Translations under genes and position numbers: made by a program
NCBI RefSeq assembly: GCF_037975245.1
Contig: NC_092583.1
Location: 105,764-169,763 of the forward strand
Source: Apostichopus japonicus
Lineage: Eukaryota > Echinodermata > Holothuroidea > Aspidochirotida > Stichopodidae
Length of the DNA: 64,000 bases
Reading direction: 5' to 3'
In this document: piece after piece, positions 11,337 through 22,433 of the stretch
Numbering within the stretch: position 1 is the first letter of the stretch
How the letters are laid out: each line of letters begins with the position of its first letter
The notes under the pieces: model-generated
Databases searched by the model: none
What the model saw: the letters and a program-made list of their open reading frames with translations, nothing else
What the model was told of the DNA's origin: nothing

Positions 11337-12007
11337 ACAGAATAAAAACTAAAACGACTTGCCATACCGTCGACTTCTTCTACTCAATGTGTGAAATCCA
11401 AACATCGGCAGTGTTGGGAGTGTCTGTGTCACGGTACTGGTAGCACTGAACGGTTGACTGGTGTATGGTATCTACATGTCAAGTGTTCGCTAAGTTCATC
11501 TTTGCTATATGTTTCCAGGTGTTGCATACATCAGAACAGACAGACACGTGTACACATTCGTGCCCACACGGCACAATACGACTTCATACCTTCTTGATAC
11601 GCCGTTACAATAATTAGTTCCTTCAACCTAGGAGTGGAATGAACATGGGACCAGGGTTGCCAGTTCCTGGCTTTGGCTGTGATGTGCAGCCTTTATACAC
11701 TGAGGAAAGTACCCTGCATATATTTGAAGCCACTTCGTCAGCATTTTAAGATACTTTGTTTTGTTTGAATTTGGTTGCTCATGCTTATGTGTGGGGCAAG
11801 ATGTTCAATTATTTGTATGTTGCTATAGCACGCAGGCAACGTAAGTAATTTGAAATTTGAAACAGTGAACGGCTTGAATGTAAGACGGTATATATGTTCT
11901 TTTTGCGGTAAAGCTATGACCCGCACGTTAAGACAACCTATGCTATAAAGCGCCTCCCAACACACCATAGTACGATGAACTTTGGTATTATCCACATAGG
12001 CTGAGAG

Positions 12008-12033
12008 CAGGGAGTTTTTATAACAACTCCCTG
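12008..12033. mobile_element. 26-bp terminal-repeat-only palindrome (second copy of stem)
   Basis: CAGGGAGTT, an 8-nt loop, then AACTCCCTG, with flanks CTGAGAG and ATGAGAG. It has the same 9-bp stem as 9087-9113. Confidence 0.5.
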
Positions 12034-12088
12034 ATGAGAGTACGTCACGTCTTGTCTTGTTGTCTATATACAAACAGCGTCTTGGCGG

Positions 12089-12451
12089 CAAGGGCATAGG
12101 AACCGGGGGGCTGGGGGGCGCCAGCCCCCCCCCAGTGAAAAATGTGGAGGGGCGGAAGTATCATTCCGCCCCCCCGCTTCGCAAGTCAGAAAACCCCTTT
12201 TCATTTCCAAATGAGAAAAAAATTCTCATTTGGAGCACCAAATTGCATCTTAGGCCAGGTGAAAATACAAAATTAACTTTACAAAATGGAGTAGGTGTTG
12301 AAGTGTGCTATATTGCACCAAATTGCATCTGAGGCCACCTGGAAATGCAAAAAATTCCAAAGGGGAGGGGGCACCCCTCCCCTTAGACCCCTCCCCAGGC
12401 CGGCCATCAGTCTTCAGCCCCCGCACTCAAAAGTACCTTCCTACGCCACTG
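12089..12451 (+). mobile_element. hAT-like MITE, 363 bp, perfect 8-bp TSD (copy A)
   Basis: The ends are CAAGGGCATAGGAACC and GGTACTTTTGAGT-like sequence, closing in TACGCCACTG. The TSD CTTGGCGG lies at 12081-12088 and 12452-12459. The inverted copy B at 21478-21871 is collinear, including the internal repeat CAAATTGCATCT(T/G)AGGCCA. The outer 70 bp on each side are rich in G and C runs. The frames here are low-complexity. Confidence 0.92.
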
Positions 12452-12459
12452 CTTGGCGG

Positions 12460-13189
12460 TAAGACAGGACAGACACATAGACTGATTTCAATAAGAATAC
12501 TGGTTTCCATTTCCCTTGTAAATTTTAGTACCAGCAAGAAACTATAGCGTGATTCCTTCTTATTATGTCGATAATATAGTGGAAGTTTCAAGATGATATA
12601 GTTGAAATTTGCAGGTAGTTTTAAACGTCGAAATTACGAATATCATTCAGAGAAATAATTTGATTTAGAACTTGATATTCGTAACTTAAGTCGAAGAAGA
12701 GTGGAAAATGCTAACAACTTTGAGACGTAGTAGTAGAAAATTTCGGTATAACACGAAAGTTTGAAGAAATAGTCGAAATTTCGAGGGATAAGTCAAAATG
12801 TCGGTACTGTGTCCAACTCTCGAGAAGACAGTAACGTTTTGAGGTACACATATTCGATGGAAATACACTTAAGGTGAAATTTCTCAAGTCCCATCTTGAC
12901 CACCGTAGCTTGTAGAGAGTTGCACGTAAGCCCCAAGTATCATCCATTATGACAGATATATTTACTTGGAACGCCAAAGCTAAATAAACTACTGTATTCT
13001 TAGTGTTGGAGGTAATGAGCAATGAGAGCTAAGCAAGGAGAAATTGCAACTTAATCCAATCTGTAAAGTTACTTTCCTATTTGTGTTTGTGATACATGCT
13101 TTCAGAATTCTATTGCATAACACTTATATCTAATTTTGAAGAATATGTACCTCCACTGTTTATCTCCTACCTCTCCTCTTCCCCTGTTG
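12460..13189. other. Intergenic, no gene recognised
   Basis: Frames at 12686-13022 on the minus strand show no known domain. Confidence 0.4.
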
Positions 13190-13372
13190 CTTTCTTCTCT
13201 CCATCCCTTGTCTACTAATCCCCTTACATGTATCTCATTGTGTCACAGTGCTCATTAACCTGTCTGTATTATGTGCATGTTTTGTCCCTTCTGTTACTGT
13301 TACTTGTCATTTAGCATCTGAAGAAGATCCTGCTAGGATCGAAACGTCAGGCCAACTTACTTTTACACCTTT
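13190..13372 (+). mobile_element. Penelope-like retroelement 3' region (copy 1)
   Basis: This segment, from CTTCTCTCCATCCC to CAGGCCAACTTACTTTTACA, recurs at 44602-44766. It contains CTGAAGAAGATCCTGCTAGG followed by ATCGAAACGTC, a signature I associate with Penelope-like elements. No coding frame remains. Confidence 0.5.
13318..13348 (+). ncRNA. Hammerhead-ribozyme-like core
   Basis: CTGAAGA fits CUGANGA. A 5-bp stem (GATCC/GGATC, loop TGCTA) follows, then GAAAC and GTC. These are the conserved strand elements of a hammerhead in the order expected for the minimal, dimer-dependent form reported in Penelope-like elements. Helix I was not verified. Confidence 0.4.
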
Positions 13373-14149
13373 TAAGAATATGAAGAGTATTTGCTGATAT
13401 CTCCTATAAACGAATGGCGATTTTACTAAACTATTTGTAGATGACTAGTTGATATAGGTCAATGCTGATCATGTTTATGTCTCATTATTTCTGGTTCTGG
13501 CTCTGAAGACCAACCCCAACATCCCTCTTTCCCGGTTACATCATACACATACGTCATAGCTATATGGTATGATGATATACTATGATATTATGTCTAAGCG
13601 GACGGAATGCTGTTGTTGAACATAGTACAGTATTATTCCTGAAATATTAACGAAAACAACTGTCACACGAGGGATCCCTTTCTTATCCCTCTGGTCAAGA
13701 AACAGGTGACATTATTCGTGCAGAACGACCGTATTGGGAGAAATGATACTGGCAATCAAACTTCACAAATATTGCTTGTTGTGCAATCGATGACTTAGGG
13801 GCTGTAGACTAATTTAGTGAGTCACGGTCAATGATTGAACTGGGAATGGAAGGAATCTGGCCCAGAATGGGAGCACGGGCAACTCATTGCATGTTGTCCC
13901 TTAACCCATCTTTGTAACCTGATATATACTTTTCGGTTCTGCATCTGACATCAGTAGGAAGACACCAATTTTGTTGCATTCTCATTTCTACTTCTGATTC
14001 ATCAAACTTAGCTGTAATTAGATCATAATAGTGTTAAGTGACCCTTAAAGGTCATCTTAAAGGTCACTCATTTATATTGCCCAAGTTCTAGAAATTCCGA
14101 GATGATGAACAACCATAGGGCAAGCCGTTTAATCATATAACTCACAATT
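13373..14149. other. Intergenic, no gene recognised
   Basis: AT-rich unique sequence; no domain or repeat was assigned. Confidence 0.4.
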
Positions 14150-14450
14150 CTACTTAAGTGTAATATATTCTACTGAAGTCGAATTCAATTCAACTTAAGT
14201 AAAGTAGAATTCGACTCACGCAAGTTGTATTCCACTTAAGTAGAATATAATTTCACTTAAACGTAACTGAATTCTACGAAAGTGAAATGGCATTTTAGTG
14301 AAAGTAAAATATGTGGCCTAATAAGTTAATGAAGTGAAATAAAATTGAATTCGACTTAAGCATAATACTATTTCACTTAAGTGAAATTGAATCATACTTA
14401 TGCTAAATTATATTCTACTTAAGTGGAATGCAATTATAACTAAGTGAAAT
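14150..14450. repeat. Array of ACTTAAGT palindromes with about 21-bp period
   Basis: Units such as TTCTACTTAAGTAGAAT and ATTTCACTTAAGTGAAAT recur. Clear ACTTAAGT-type cores start near 14152, 14172, 14193, 14234, 14255, 14354, 14375, 14396, 14417 and 14439, nearly all at multiples of 20-22 bp. Degenerate units fill most of the missing steps. Confidence 0.85.
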
Positions 14451-14647
14451 TGCATTAAACATTAAACGTGTTATAGAAATACAACCTGGGCTAATATATC
14501 AGCGGTGTTTAAAACCATACTTTGGTTTGTACATAGAGTCATCTTACGTTTACTAACTTTCATATGAATCTTTGACGAAAGGTCTCAGTGGTGTTTAGAA
14601 TAACTGTAAAGGATGGTAAAATTTCAAGTAGTTTATATACCGACGTA

Positions 14648-16377
14648 CAGTGGCGTCACCAGACTTTTCAGTCTGGGGGGGGGCACAGGGGGGCACCAGC
14701 ATTTGATGGGGGGGCACTTAGGTGGATACGGATTGCCGTCCTGTGGGAGGGGTCTAAGGAGAGGGGTGCCCCTCCAGGCGCGGCGGAACGGGAAAATTAT
14801 TGGGCGGGGGGGGGGGCTAATGTGTAGAGACTATCTAAGCGGAGCGCCACCATCGGTTGGCGCGGAGCGTACAAGAAAATTTTGGGTTTTTCAAACCCCC
14901 AGATGGCCGGAAACGGCACTTCCCGAGTGTTTTATGCTGCAAATACCTAGCCCTAAAATATGGGTCTCAAGCCTGCAATTCCCCAGATTGCACGTAAAAG
15001 TCTGTAAAAACATTGTAATTTGTATATTCGATGGTGTTTTAAGAGAGTAGCTATTACTCGTAGTGTACTCGCAAAGACGTTTGTGAGTGTAGTAAGGGGA
15101 TGTTGGAGAACTGGCTGAAATGAAGCAAGTCATTGGCTTAAGACGAAGTTGTGTTGCGCTCACCGGTACTCACACTCACTGCTTCCACTTTTCACGGGGC
15201 GTGAAGACGCGGTTGGGGCGACAATGTGGTCTATAGCCAGGGGACGGGCCGAGGGTCCCCCAGCATTTACTAAAATTATCACACCTATATAGTATACGTG
15301 TGCATCGGACAGATCGACAAGTATGCATTGAAAAATGGGCAGATGCACGTTTCGGAGCCTTGGTAAATATTGGGGAGGGGGGCTTATCATGCATTTGCCC
15401 CCTCAACTTTTTCATTGGGGGGCCGAGCCCCCAGGCCCCCCGGTTCCGCCGCCATTGCCCCCCTCCCCTTTGGAAAATTTTCGCATATGGAGGATGGGCT
15501 AGATGCAAAATGCTGCCACATTTGATGCTAAATTCGATCTGAAGATATCTCCAGAAATTGCTATTTTTGAGGTAATGATTTTAACAAGGCGCAGAATTTT
15601 GCAGAGGATATGAACCACATGCTGTTGATATTATGCCTAACCCTATATCAATAGAACCTACATTTGTTGAATTAATGTGTGCATGACCCCGACTCCTTTC
15701 TTGTCCTTCTCGTTTTCGCCCGTTATCTATTAAGATGTAACAGGTTCCAGCATCGTTATTGGCTCCTATCAGGTATCTCACCATGCAATCCAAAGTTTGA
15801 TCACACATCGAGTATGGCTCAGTATGCAGGTGTGAACATTCGCCATTTGTTCCTACAAGCATCTGACCTCAAATGACCTCTGCACCCCCTACACAACAGG
15901 GTTAATATATGGGTCCACAAATATAGGCAAGTATGGTGCCTGCGGACCCCCACATTCTCACATTTCGTCAGCTCCTAACCTGTCAACCTCAGACCAAGGC
16001 AACATATTGCAGTACCCTCCCTTCTCACAGTCATGTAGCTCGCGAAGCGGACGTGTATATCCGCTGGTATGGCGTGAGCACTGACACATTCAATGTACAT
16101 ATCGACACCTGTTGTGATGGCGCGGGTTACGACTTCGATACCCGACGTTCAAGGATAAACTTTTTCATTTTTTCGCAGCTCATTTGAAGAAAATACGAAT
16201 TACTGTGCTTCTTTGTCCTTATGAAAAACCAACTCAGATGATGGGAGTTGAATATAACAAAATATATATATATTTTTTTACCAACCCAAATCTCAGATGG
16301 GGGGCACTCGGGGGGCACTAGGTTTTCCAGGGGGGCACGTGCCCCCCCTGCCCCCCCCCCCCTTGGCGACGCCACTG
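14648..16377 (+). mobile_element. hAT-like element, 1.73 kb, perfect 8-bp TSD (left copy)
   Basis: It starts CAGTGGCGTCACCAGACTTT and ends TTGGCGACGCCACTG. The TSD CCGACGTA lies at 14640-14647 and 16378-16385. Inside are G-rich and C-rich subterminal blocks, the shared core module (about 14833-14925) and several short frames (for example 15581-15862 minus and 15933-16187 plus) conserved in the right copy. The frames show no transposase motif, so it appears non-autonomous. CAGTG ends plus the 8-bp TSD fit hAT. The right copy is inverted and nearly identical. Confidence 0.93.
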
Positions 16378-16385
16378 CCGACGTA

Positions 16386-17674
16386 TATCGTAAGTTTTAA
16401 ATACGAAAAATTTGTTGAATTGTTCAAGTGGACTATTTCTACGGAAATGAAAATGTTTGTGTCATCTGAGACGAACAGAAACATTTGGCAATGCAACACA
16501 CTAAGGGTTTGTGATTTGTAAAGACGACTCTAATTCTGTTTGTGCATGTTGATTATAAAGATGAAGAATCTGGGGGTCTGCAATTCAGAACGAATATTAA
16601 TTCATTATGGCTCATGATGATTAACGTATGGTTTTTAGTCCGATGGGACAGAATATCGTGATTATACTGCAACACTAATGGAGGAATGAATATCCGGGGT
16701 GGGGGACTGGAGTGTTGTATGTTTTATCCGGCGGGCAGTAAAGGCGGTAAAATATACGGTAAACGAAATATAGTCAAGTGTTCACGCAAGAAGCCCCCTG
16801 TTTCCACTTGACATTTATTGTTTTGGCTACCGTGGTTCTTTAAGAATGACAAGGACAAAGACAAAGACAATTCTAAAGAAACAGTGACGTGTCTGTAATG
16901 AAATGACCATCTGCATGATGAGGACCTTGGTCAAATTTATATTTCATTTTTCAAATATTGAAGTCCTTGCCATATACAATTCTCTCAGTGGCATGTATTC
17001 CAATTATATAGTCTCCTGGTGAGAGACTAACGAAGGGTTTTGATCTATTCGGTGATACTAAATTATATGAAAATTGATGGGCAGCCCAAAGACATGAGAT
17101 ACGAAAACACAGCACTTTTTATATGTGCTTGCGAATGGGGTCAAAAATTCACAGTGGACGCCAATGGTCATCGGTCATACTGAGCAGAAGATATAGTATT
17201 ACAGGTTGAAATAACGTTAACAATTCTTAGTTTTACATTGTCTTATAGTTTTAAACGTCTTAGTATATCATATCGTTAAATTCTTAGTTTGACACACCTT
17301 ATACATGTCTTATGTCCACAAGCAGTTCCAACGGTCTTACGTTTTACAGATATTATGATTTACACTCAGATGCGGGCCATTGTGTGGTGATCGAGGGTTA
17401 GGCCCGGGTTAGGGAACCTATACGGCCTGAACTAATTTTCCGCATAGTAAAAGGGCTGTTGCCTGGAATATATGGAGGCTTTTCAACGGAAATCACGCCG
17501 TTTGTCGGGAAAAGTCTGCTATGTAGTTCCAAAATTTCCCAGTTGTTGGGAACGCAAGTCGTCTCATCTTATCCTAGAGTTCTTCTCTATAAAGTAACTC
17601 TAGTTTATCCAAACTGTTTGCGCCAACGGTGGTTCAGATACATGTTACAAATCTTCAGCATGTAAGCTCCCCCC
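16386..17674. other. Spacer between inverted hAT copies, no gene recognised
   Basis: Unique AT-rich sequence with a small GACAAAGACAAAGACA run near 16855. Frames at 17459-17665 have no domain. Confidence 0.4.
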
Positions 17675-19397
17675 CAGTGGCGTCGCCAAGGGGGGGGGGG
17701 CAGGGGGGGCACGTGCCCCCCCCCCTGGAAAACCTAGTGCCGGGCCATCTGAGATTTGGGTTGGTAAAAAAATATATATATATTTTGTTATATTCAACTC
17801 CCATCATCTGAGTTGGTTTTTTATAAGGACAAAGAAGCACAGTAATTCGTATTTTCTTCAAATGAGCTGCGAAAAAATGAACAAGTTTATCCTTGAACGT
17901 CGGGTATCGAAGTCGTAACCCGCGCCATCACAACAGGTGTCGATATTTACATTGAATGTGTCAGTGCTCATGCCATACCAGCGGATATACAAGTCCGCTT
18001 CGCGAGCTACATGACTGTGAGAAGGGAGGGTACTGCAATATGTTGCCTTGGTCTGAGGTTGACAGGTTAGGAGCTGACGAAATGTGAGAATGTGAGGGTC
18101 CGCAGGCACCATACTTGCCTATATTTGTGGACCCATATATTAACCCTGTTGTGTAGGGGGTGCAGAGGTCATTTGAGGTCAGATGCTTGTAGGAACAAAT
18201 GGCGAATGTTCACACCTGCATACTGAGCCATACTCGATGTGTGATCAAACTTTGGATTGCATGGTGAGATCCCTGATAGGAGCCAATAACGATGCTGGAA
18301 CCTGTTACATCTTAATAGATAACGGGCGAAAACGAGAAGGACAAGAAAGGAGTCGGGGTCATGCACACATTAATTCAACAAATGTAGGTTCTATTGATAT
18401 AGGGTTAGGCATAATATCAACAGCATGTGGTTCATATCCTCTGCAAAATTCTGCGCCTTGTTAAAATCATTACCTCAAAAATAGCAATTTCTGGAGATAT
18501 CTTCAGATCGAATTTAGCATCAAATGTGGCAGCATTTTGCATCTAGCCCATCCTCCGTATGCGAAAATTTTCCAAAGGGGAGGGGGGGGGGGCAGTGACG
18601 GCGGAACCGGGGGGCTTGGGGGCTCAGCCCCCCAATGTAAAAGTTGAGGGGGCAAATGCATGATAAGCCCCCCCCCCCCCCAATATTTACCAAGGCTCCG
18701 AAACGTGCATCTGCCCATTTTTCAATGCATACTTGTCGATCTGTCCGATGCACACGTATACTATATAGGTGTGATAATTTTAGTAAATGCTGGGGGGACC
18801 CTCGGCCTGTCCCCTGGCTATAGACCATATTGTCACCCCAACCGCGTCTTCACGCCCCGTGAAAAGTGGAAGCAGTGAGTGTGAGTACCGGTGAGCGCAA
18901 CACAACTTCGTCTTAGGCCAATGACTTGCTTCATTTCAGCCAGTTCTCCAACATCCCCTTATTACACTCAAAAACGTCTTTGCGAGTACACTACGAGTAA
19001 TAGCTACTCTCTTAAAACACCATCGAATATACAAATTACAATGTTTTTACAGACTTTTACGTGCAATCTGAGAAATTGCAGGCTTGAGACCCATATTTTA
19101 GGGCTAGGTATTCGCAGCATGAAACACTCGGGAAGTGCCGTTTCCGGCCATCTGGGGGTTTGAAAAACCCAAATTTTTCTTGTACGCTCCGCGCCAACCG
19201 ATGGTGGCGCTCCGCTTAGATAGTCTCCACACATTAGCCCCCCCCCAATAATTTGTCCGTTCCGCCGCGCCTGGAGGGGCACCCCCTCCCCTTAGACCCC
19301 TCCCCAGGACGTTGATCCGTATCCACCTAAGTGCCCCCCATCAAATGCTGGTGCCCCCCCTGTGCCCCCCAGACTGAAAAGTCTGGTGACGCCACTG
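17675..19397 (-). mobile_element. hAT-like element, 1.72 kb (right, inverted copy)
   Basis: It is the reverse complement of 14648-16377, starting CAGTGGCGTCGCCAAGG and ending GTCTGGTGACGCCACTG. The flanks are CTCCCCCC and CCCCCCCC, a likely TSD with one mismatch in a homopolymer context. The frames at 17858-18112, 18169-18366 and 18183-18464 match those of the left copy with one or a few differences, which points to recent copies. Confidence 0.9.
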
Positions 19398-20087
19398 CCC
19401 CCCCCCTGTTTAGCCATTCCACGCCAGAGTTTGGTCACATTCGATCACTGTCTGGTTTTGGTGCATAGCTATGCGTGAACACAGTGACTTTCAAGCAATG
19501 AACTTTGTTTTATTGCTTTGGTAGGCTATTGGGTTATATGATAAAATCACGTCAGTTGGATCAACTATCATGTACCTATACGAATTACACCAAAGCATAT
19601 GTGTGTGAATATGGGAAAGGGTGGTTTGGGGAAGGGTGGGTGGCGAAGAGGAGGATAGACATATAACCCGTGGCTTAATAGGACCCTCCCCTAGAATTAT
19701 TTGAAATGTTAGAAAAAGGAATTTGCCATCATCTTCTCAGGCTTTTTTTCAAATTGGCTTTAAGCAAATTATCTTTGGGGATAAATATTCTCCCTACCCC
19801 TTCCCAAGCTAATTTCCCCCTATTATACAATATATACATGGAGGTCCATATGGGATGGCCAACTTGAAATTCTGACCCCTTTTCTGTAGATGCAACTTTT
19901 ATCGTTTCATCCCAATTTGAAGATGGGTGGCATTCGTTGATTTCAAAACTTTCTCAAAAGTGAAAAGCAACCATATTAGTTTCCAATTCTCACACCAATA
20001 GGCTATAATTGTATGTGGTTTGCGTAGGAGCATGGAAGTTTCAAAATTATTCTTTTCCTTTACTTCAAAGTGATAATGGTAGGCCTA
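19398..20087. other. Intergenic, no gene recognised
   Basis: AT-rich sequence with a G-rich stretch at 19615-19660. The TA at 20086-20087 is the putative target duplication of the next element. Confidence 0.4.
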
Positions 20088-20330
20088 CACTCTAAAAACA
20101 GTTGGTTAAAAAATTAACCAATACCTTAACCAACACTGGGCACGTATGTCAAATTCGACTTATTGGTGATATTTTAACCAACACCTGTTGGTTAACGGCT
20201 TTAACCAGCCGTTGGGTAACATTTTTAACCAATAAAATAACTATAAGTTTGTACCCAACAGTTGTTGGTTAAATTAATTGTGTAAATTATGCCCATCATT
20301 GGTGAACTTACAAATGTAGGGATCATTAAA
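20088..20330. repeat. Left terminal region, GTTGGTTAA-rich
   Basis: At least six GTTGGTTAA/TTAACCAAC-type motifs occur, several as palindromes. The next 150 bp are rich in TTGGGCA repeats. Confidence 0.75.
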
Positions 20331-21399
20331 TTGGGGAATTAAAAATCATTGTATTGGGCAATTACTATATTTAAATTGGGCAGTGGCTTTTACCATTACA
20401 AAAGGGTTGGGCAGTTAAATGAGCCTTTATTGCCCAATATATGTTGGCGAATGCAATATATTGGACAGTGATGGATAAGATCCTCAGTGAATTTTACTTA
20501 ATGTAGTTGAAAGACTCCTCACAAGTTTTGTTCATGCAGACCTAGTTTGTAACAATCAGCTGAATATGGCAATGCAAAGAGTAAACAATTCCTTGAAAAA
20601 TATTGAGAAATTAACAAACAGTTACATTACAGAAGCCAGATGGATAACATTTTGAGAACTTGTTTTTATTGAAAACAATAACCAGCTGAACCATGCATGT
20701 GAATAAAATACAAACAAAACAAAACAACACATAAATATGCTTGGATGTAACAACTTCTTAGCTGTGCTCTATCAGACCTTTAAGGTGACACAAAATCCTC
20801 TACTCTTCAAGAAGAACCGTATTCATAGAAAACTTGTAACACTAAATATCTCACATATGTAACTATAGATCAATTGATGTATAAACAATCTATGAATCTA
20901 AACATCAATCATGATCTGATTAATCAAGGTTTACCTATAGTATACATACAGTTAATTAAGAATTACCTTGAGTATCACATACATATATGGTGTACATGAT
21001 TACATTTAGAGACATATTTATGATATATGCAGCACATTGCAGCCAGTGCATTGTTCGTTTCCAGTATTTGGATGTATAGTATATATCTTCACCACATATA
21101 GAGATACATGTGTAGGTGAAATTTAGCTACATTAAACCTTACTCACTCATGAAAGATCAGTTGATCAGATCGGGATTCCAATAAAAATTAGTAATTGTAC
21201 CAGCATGGTATGTAAAAACATGTCATATCATGAGTTTTAATTAAATGTCACTTCAAGATGATGCTATCTGCACCTGATGCTGGTGTGTGAATATTAAAAT
21301 AGTAATATTATACAAACTTCTTGCTTACAATTATTATATGAGCTTCTTGCTTACAATTTCCTTTTAAGGCAGTTCTTACTTTTCAGGGCCAAGAATGCT
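20331..21399. other. Probable 3' flank of the SAM-like gene, no coding
   Basis: AT-rich sequence without open coding frames. AATAAA on the minus strand at about 20667-20672 could serve as a distal poly-A signal; this is not established. Confidence 0.3.
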
Positions 21400-22083
21400 A
21401 TAATACAACTTGGCATATGTGCTTCTTTGATTTCATTAATCACATTTTGAATGAACTGCCAAACAAGACTGCATGAACAGTGGCGTAGGAAGGTACTTTT
21501 GAGTGGGGGGGGGGGGGGGCTGAAGACTGAATGTCGGCCTGGGAGAGGGGTCTAAGGGGAGGGGGTGTGGCCCTCCCCTTTGGATTTTTTTTTGCATTTC
21601 CAGGTGGCCTCAGATGCAATTTGGTGCAATATAGCACACTTCAACACCCACTCCATTTTGTAAATAATTTTGCATTTTCACCTGGCCTTAGATGCAATTT
21701 GGTGCTCCAAATGAGATTTTTTTCTGATTTGGAAATGAAAAAGGGGTTGTCTGACTTGTTGAGCGGGGGGGGGGGGGGGGGGCGGAATGATACTTCCGCC
21801 CCCCCCATATTTTTCACTGGGGGTGCTGGCGCCCCCCCCCCCCCCCCCCCCCCCCGGTTCCTACGCCCTTGTGCATGAAGGTCGATAAGCCATGTCCAAA
21901 ATGCACATTTGCCATGAAACAGAAATAGACAGCTTTTATAGAAGAGATTTGTGAGAAACTGACCTCTGTTCTAAAATAGCAAATATCTGGGTTGGTACCA
22001 AGAGGGCTCCTTGCATACAAAAGTAGCTGCAGTATTTTTGTGGCATCAATATCCTTTGAACTTTGTAGAATATCAGCCATGAA
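21400..22083 (-). pseudogene. Decayed tandem copy of the gene's last exon
   Basis: The minus strand repeats the exon at 22116-22433: GCTGATATTCTACAAA..., ATTGATGCCACAAAAA, ...CATGGCTTATCGACC, then after a MITE (21478-21871) TTGTTTGGCAGTTCATTC. Frameshifts break it after MADILQSSKDIDATK. It lies directly downstream of the intact exon, so it arose by local duplication and is not needed for the frame. Confidence 0.8.
21478..21871 (-). mobile_element. hAT-like MITE, 394 bp, perfect 8-bp TSD (copy B)
   Basis: This is the inverted copy of 12089-12451, starting CAGTGGCGTAGGAAGGTAC and ending GGTTCCTACGCCCTTG. The TSD TGCATGAA lies at 21470-21477 and 21872-21879. It interrupts the decayed last-exon copy. 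Confidence 0.94.
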
Positions 22084-22115
22084 TATCTTGCTTACAATTC
22101 TTTCCTTTTAAGCCA

Positions 22116-22433
22116 CTAATTACTTTTAAAGGCCAAGAATGATCTAAGATCTCTTATGCAACTTGGCACATGTGCTTCTTTGATTTCATAAATCACATTT
22201 TGAATGAACTGCCACACAAGAGAGCATGAGGGTTGGTAAGCCATGTCCAAAATGTACATTGCTTTGAAACAGAAATCGATAGCTTTCAGTAGTGATTCTT
22301 GACGGACTGGCCTCCGTTCTAGAATAACAAATGTTTGGGTTGGTGCCAAGAGAGTTCCTTTGCATACAACAAATGGCTGCGGCTTTTTTGTGGCATCAAT
22401 AGCCTTTGAAATTTGTAGAATATCAGACACTTC
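22116..22433 (-). CDS. Exon 6, C-terminal domain and stop
   Basis: The acceptor CTCACAG precedes GAA GTG TCT. The exon encodes 105 residues ending SFLAFKSN. Key blocks are QPFVVCKG, TQTFVILERRP and YILDMAYQPSCSLVWQFIQ. Confidence 0.8.
   Translation of the reverse strand, partial: EVSDILQISKAIDATKKPQPFVVCKGTLLAPTQTFVILERRPVRQESLLKAIDFCFKAMYILDMAYQPSCSLVWQFIQNVIYEIKEAHVPSCIRDLRSFLAFKSN

Noticed and set aside
14588-15050. 145-residue frame at the left end of the 1.72-kb element
   Set aside because: It starts outside the element and runs through G-rich terminal sequence; no domain and no conservation of the start.
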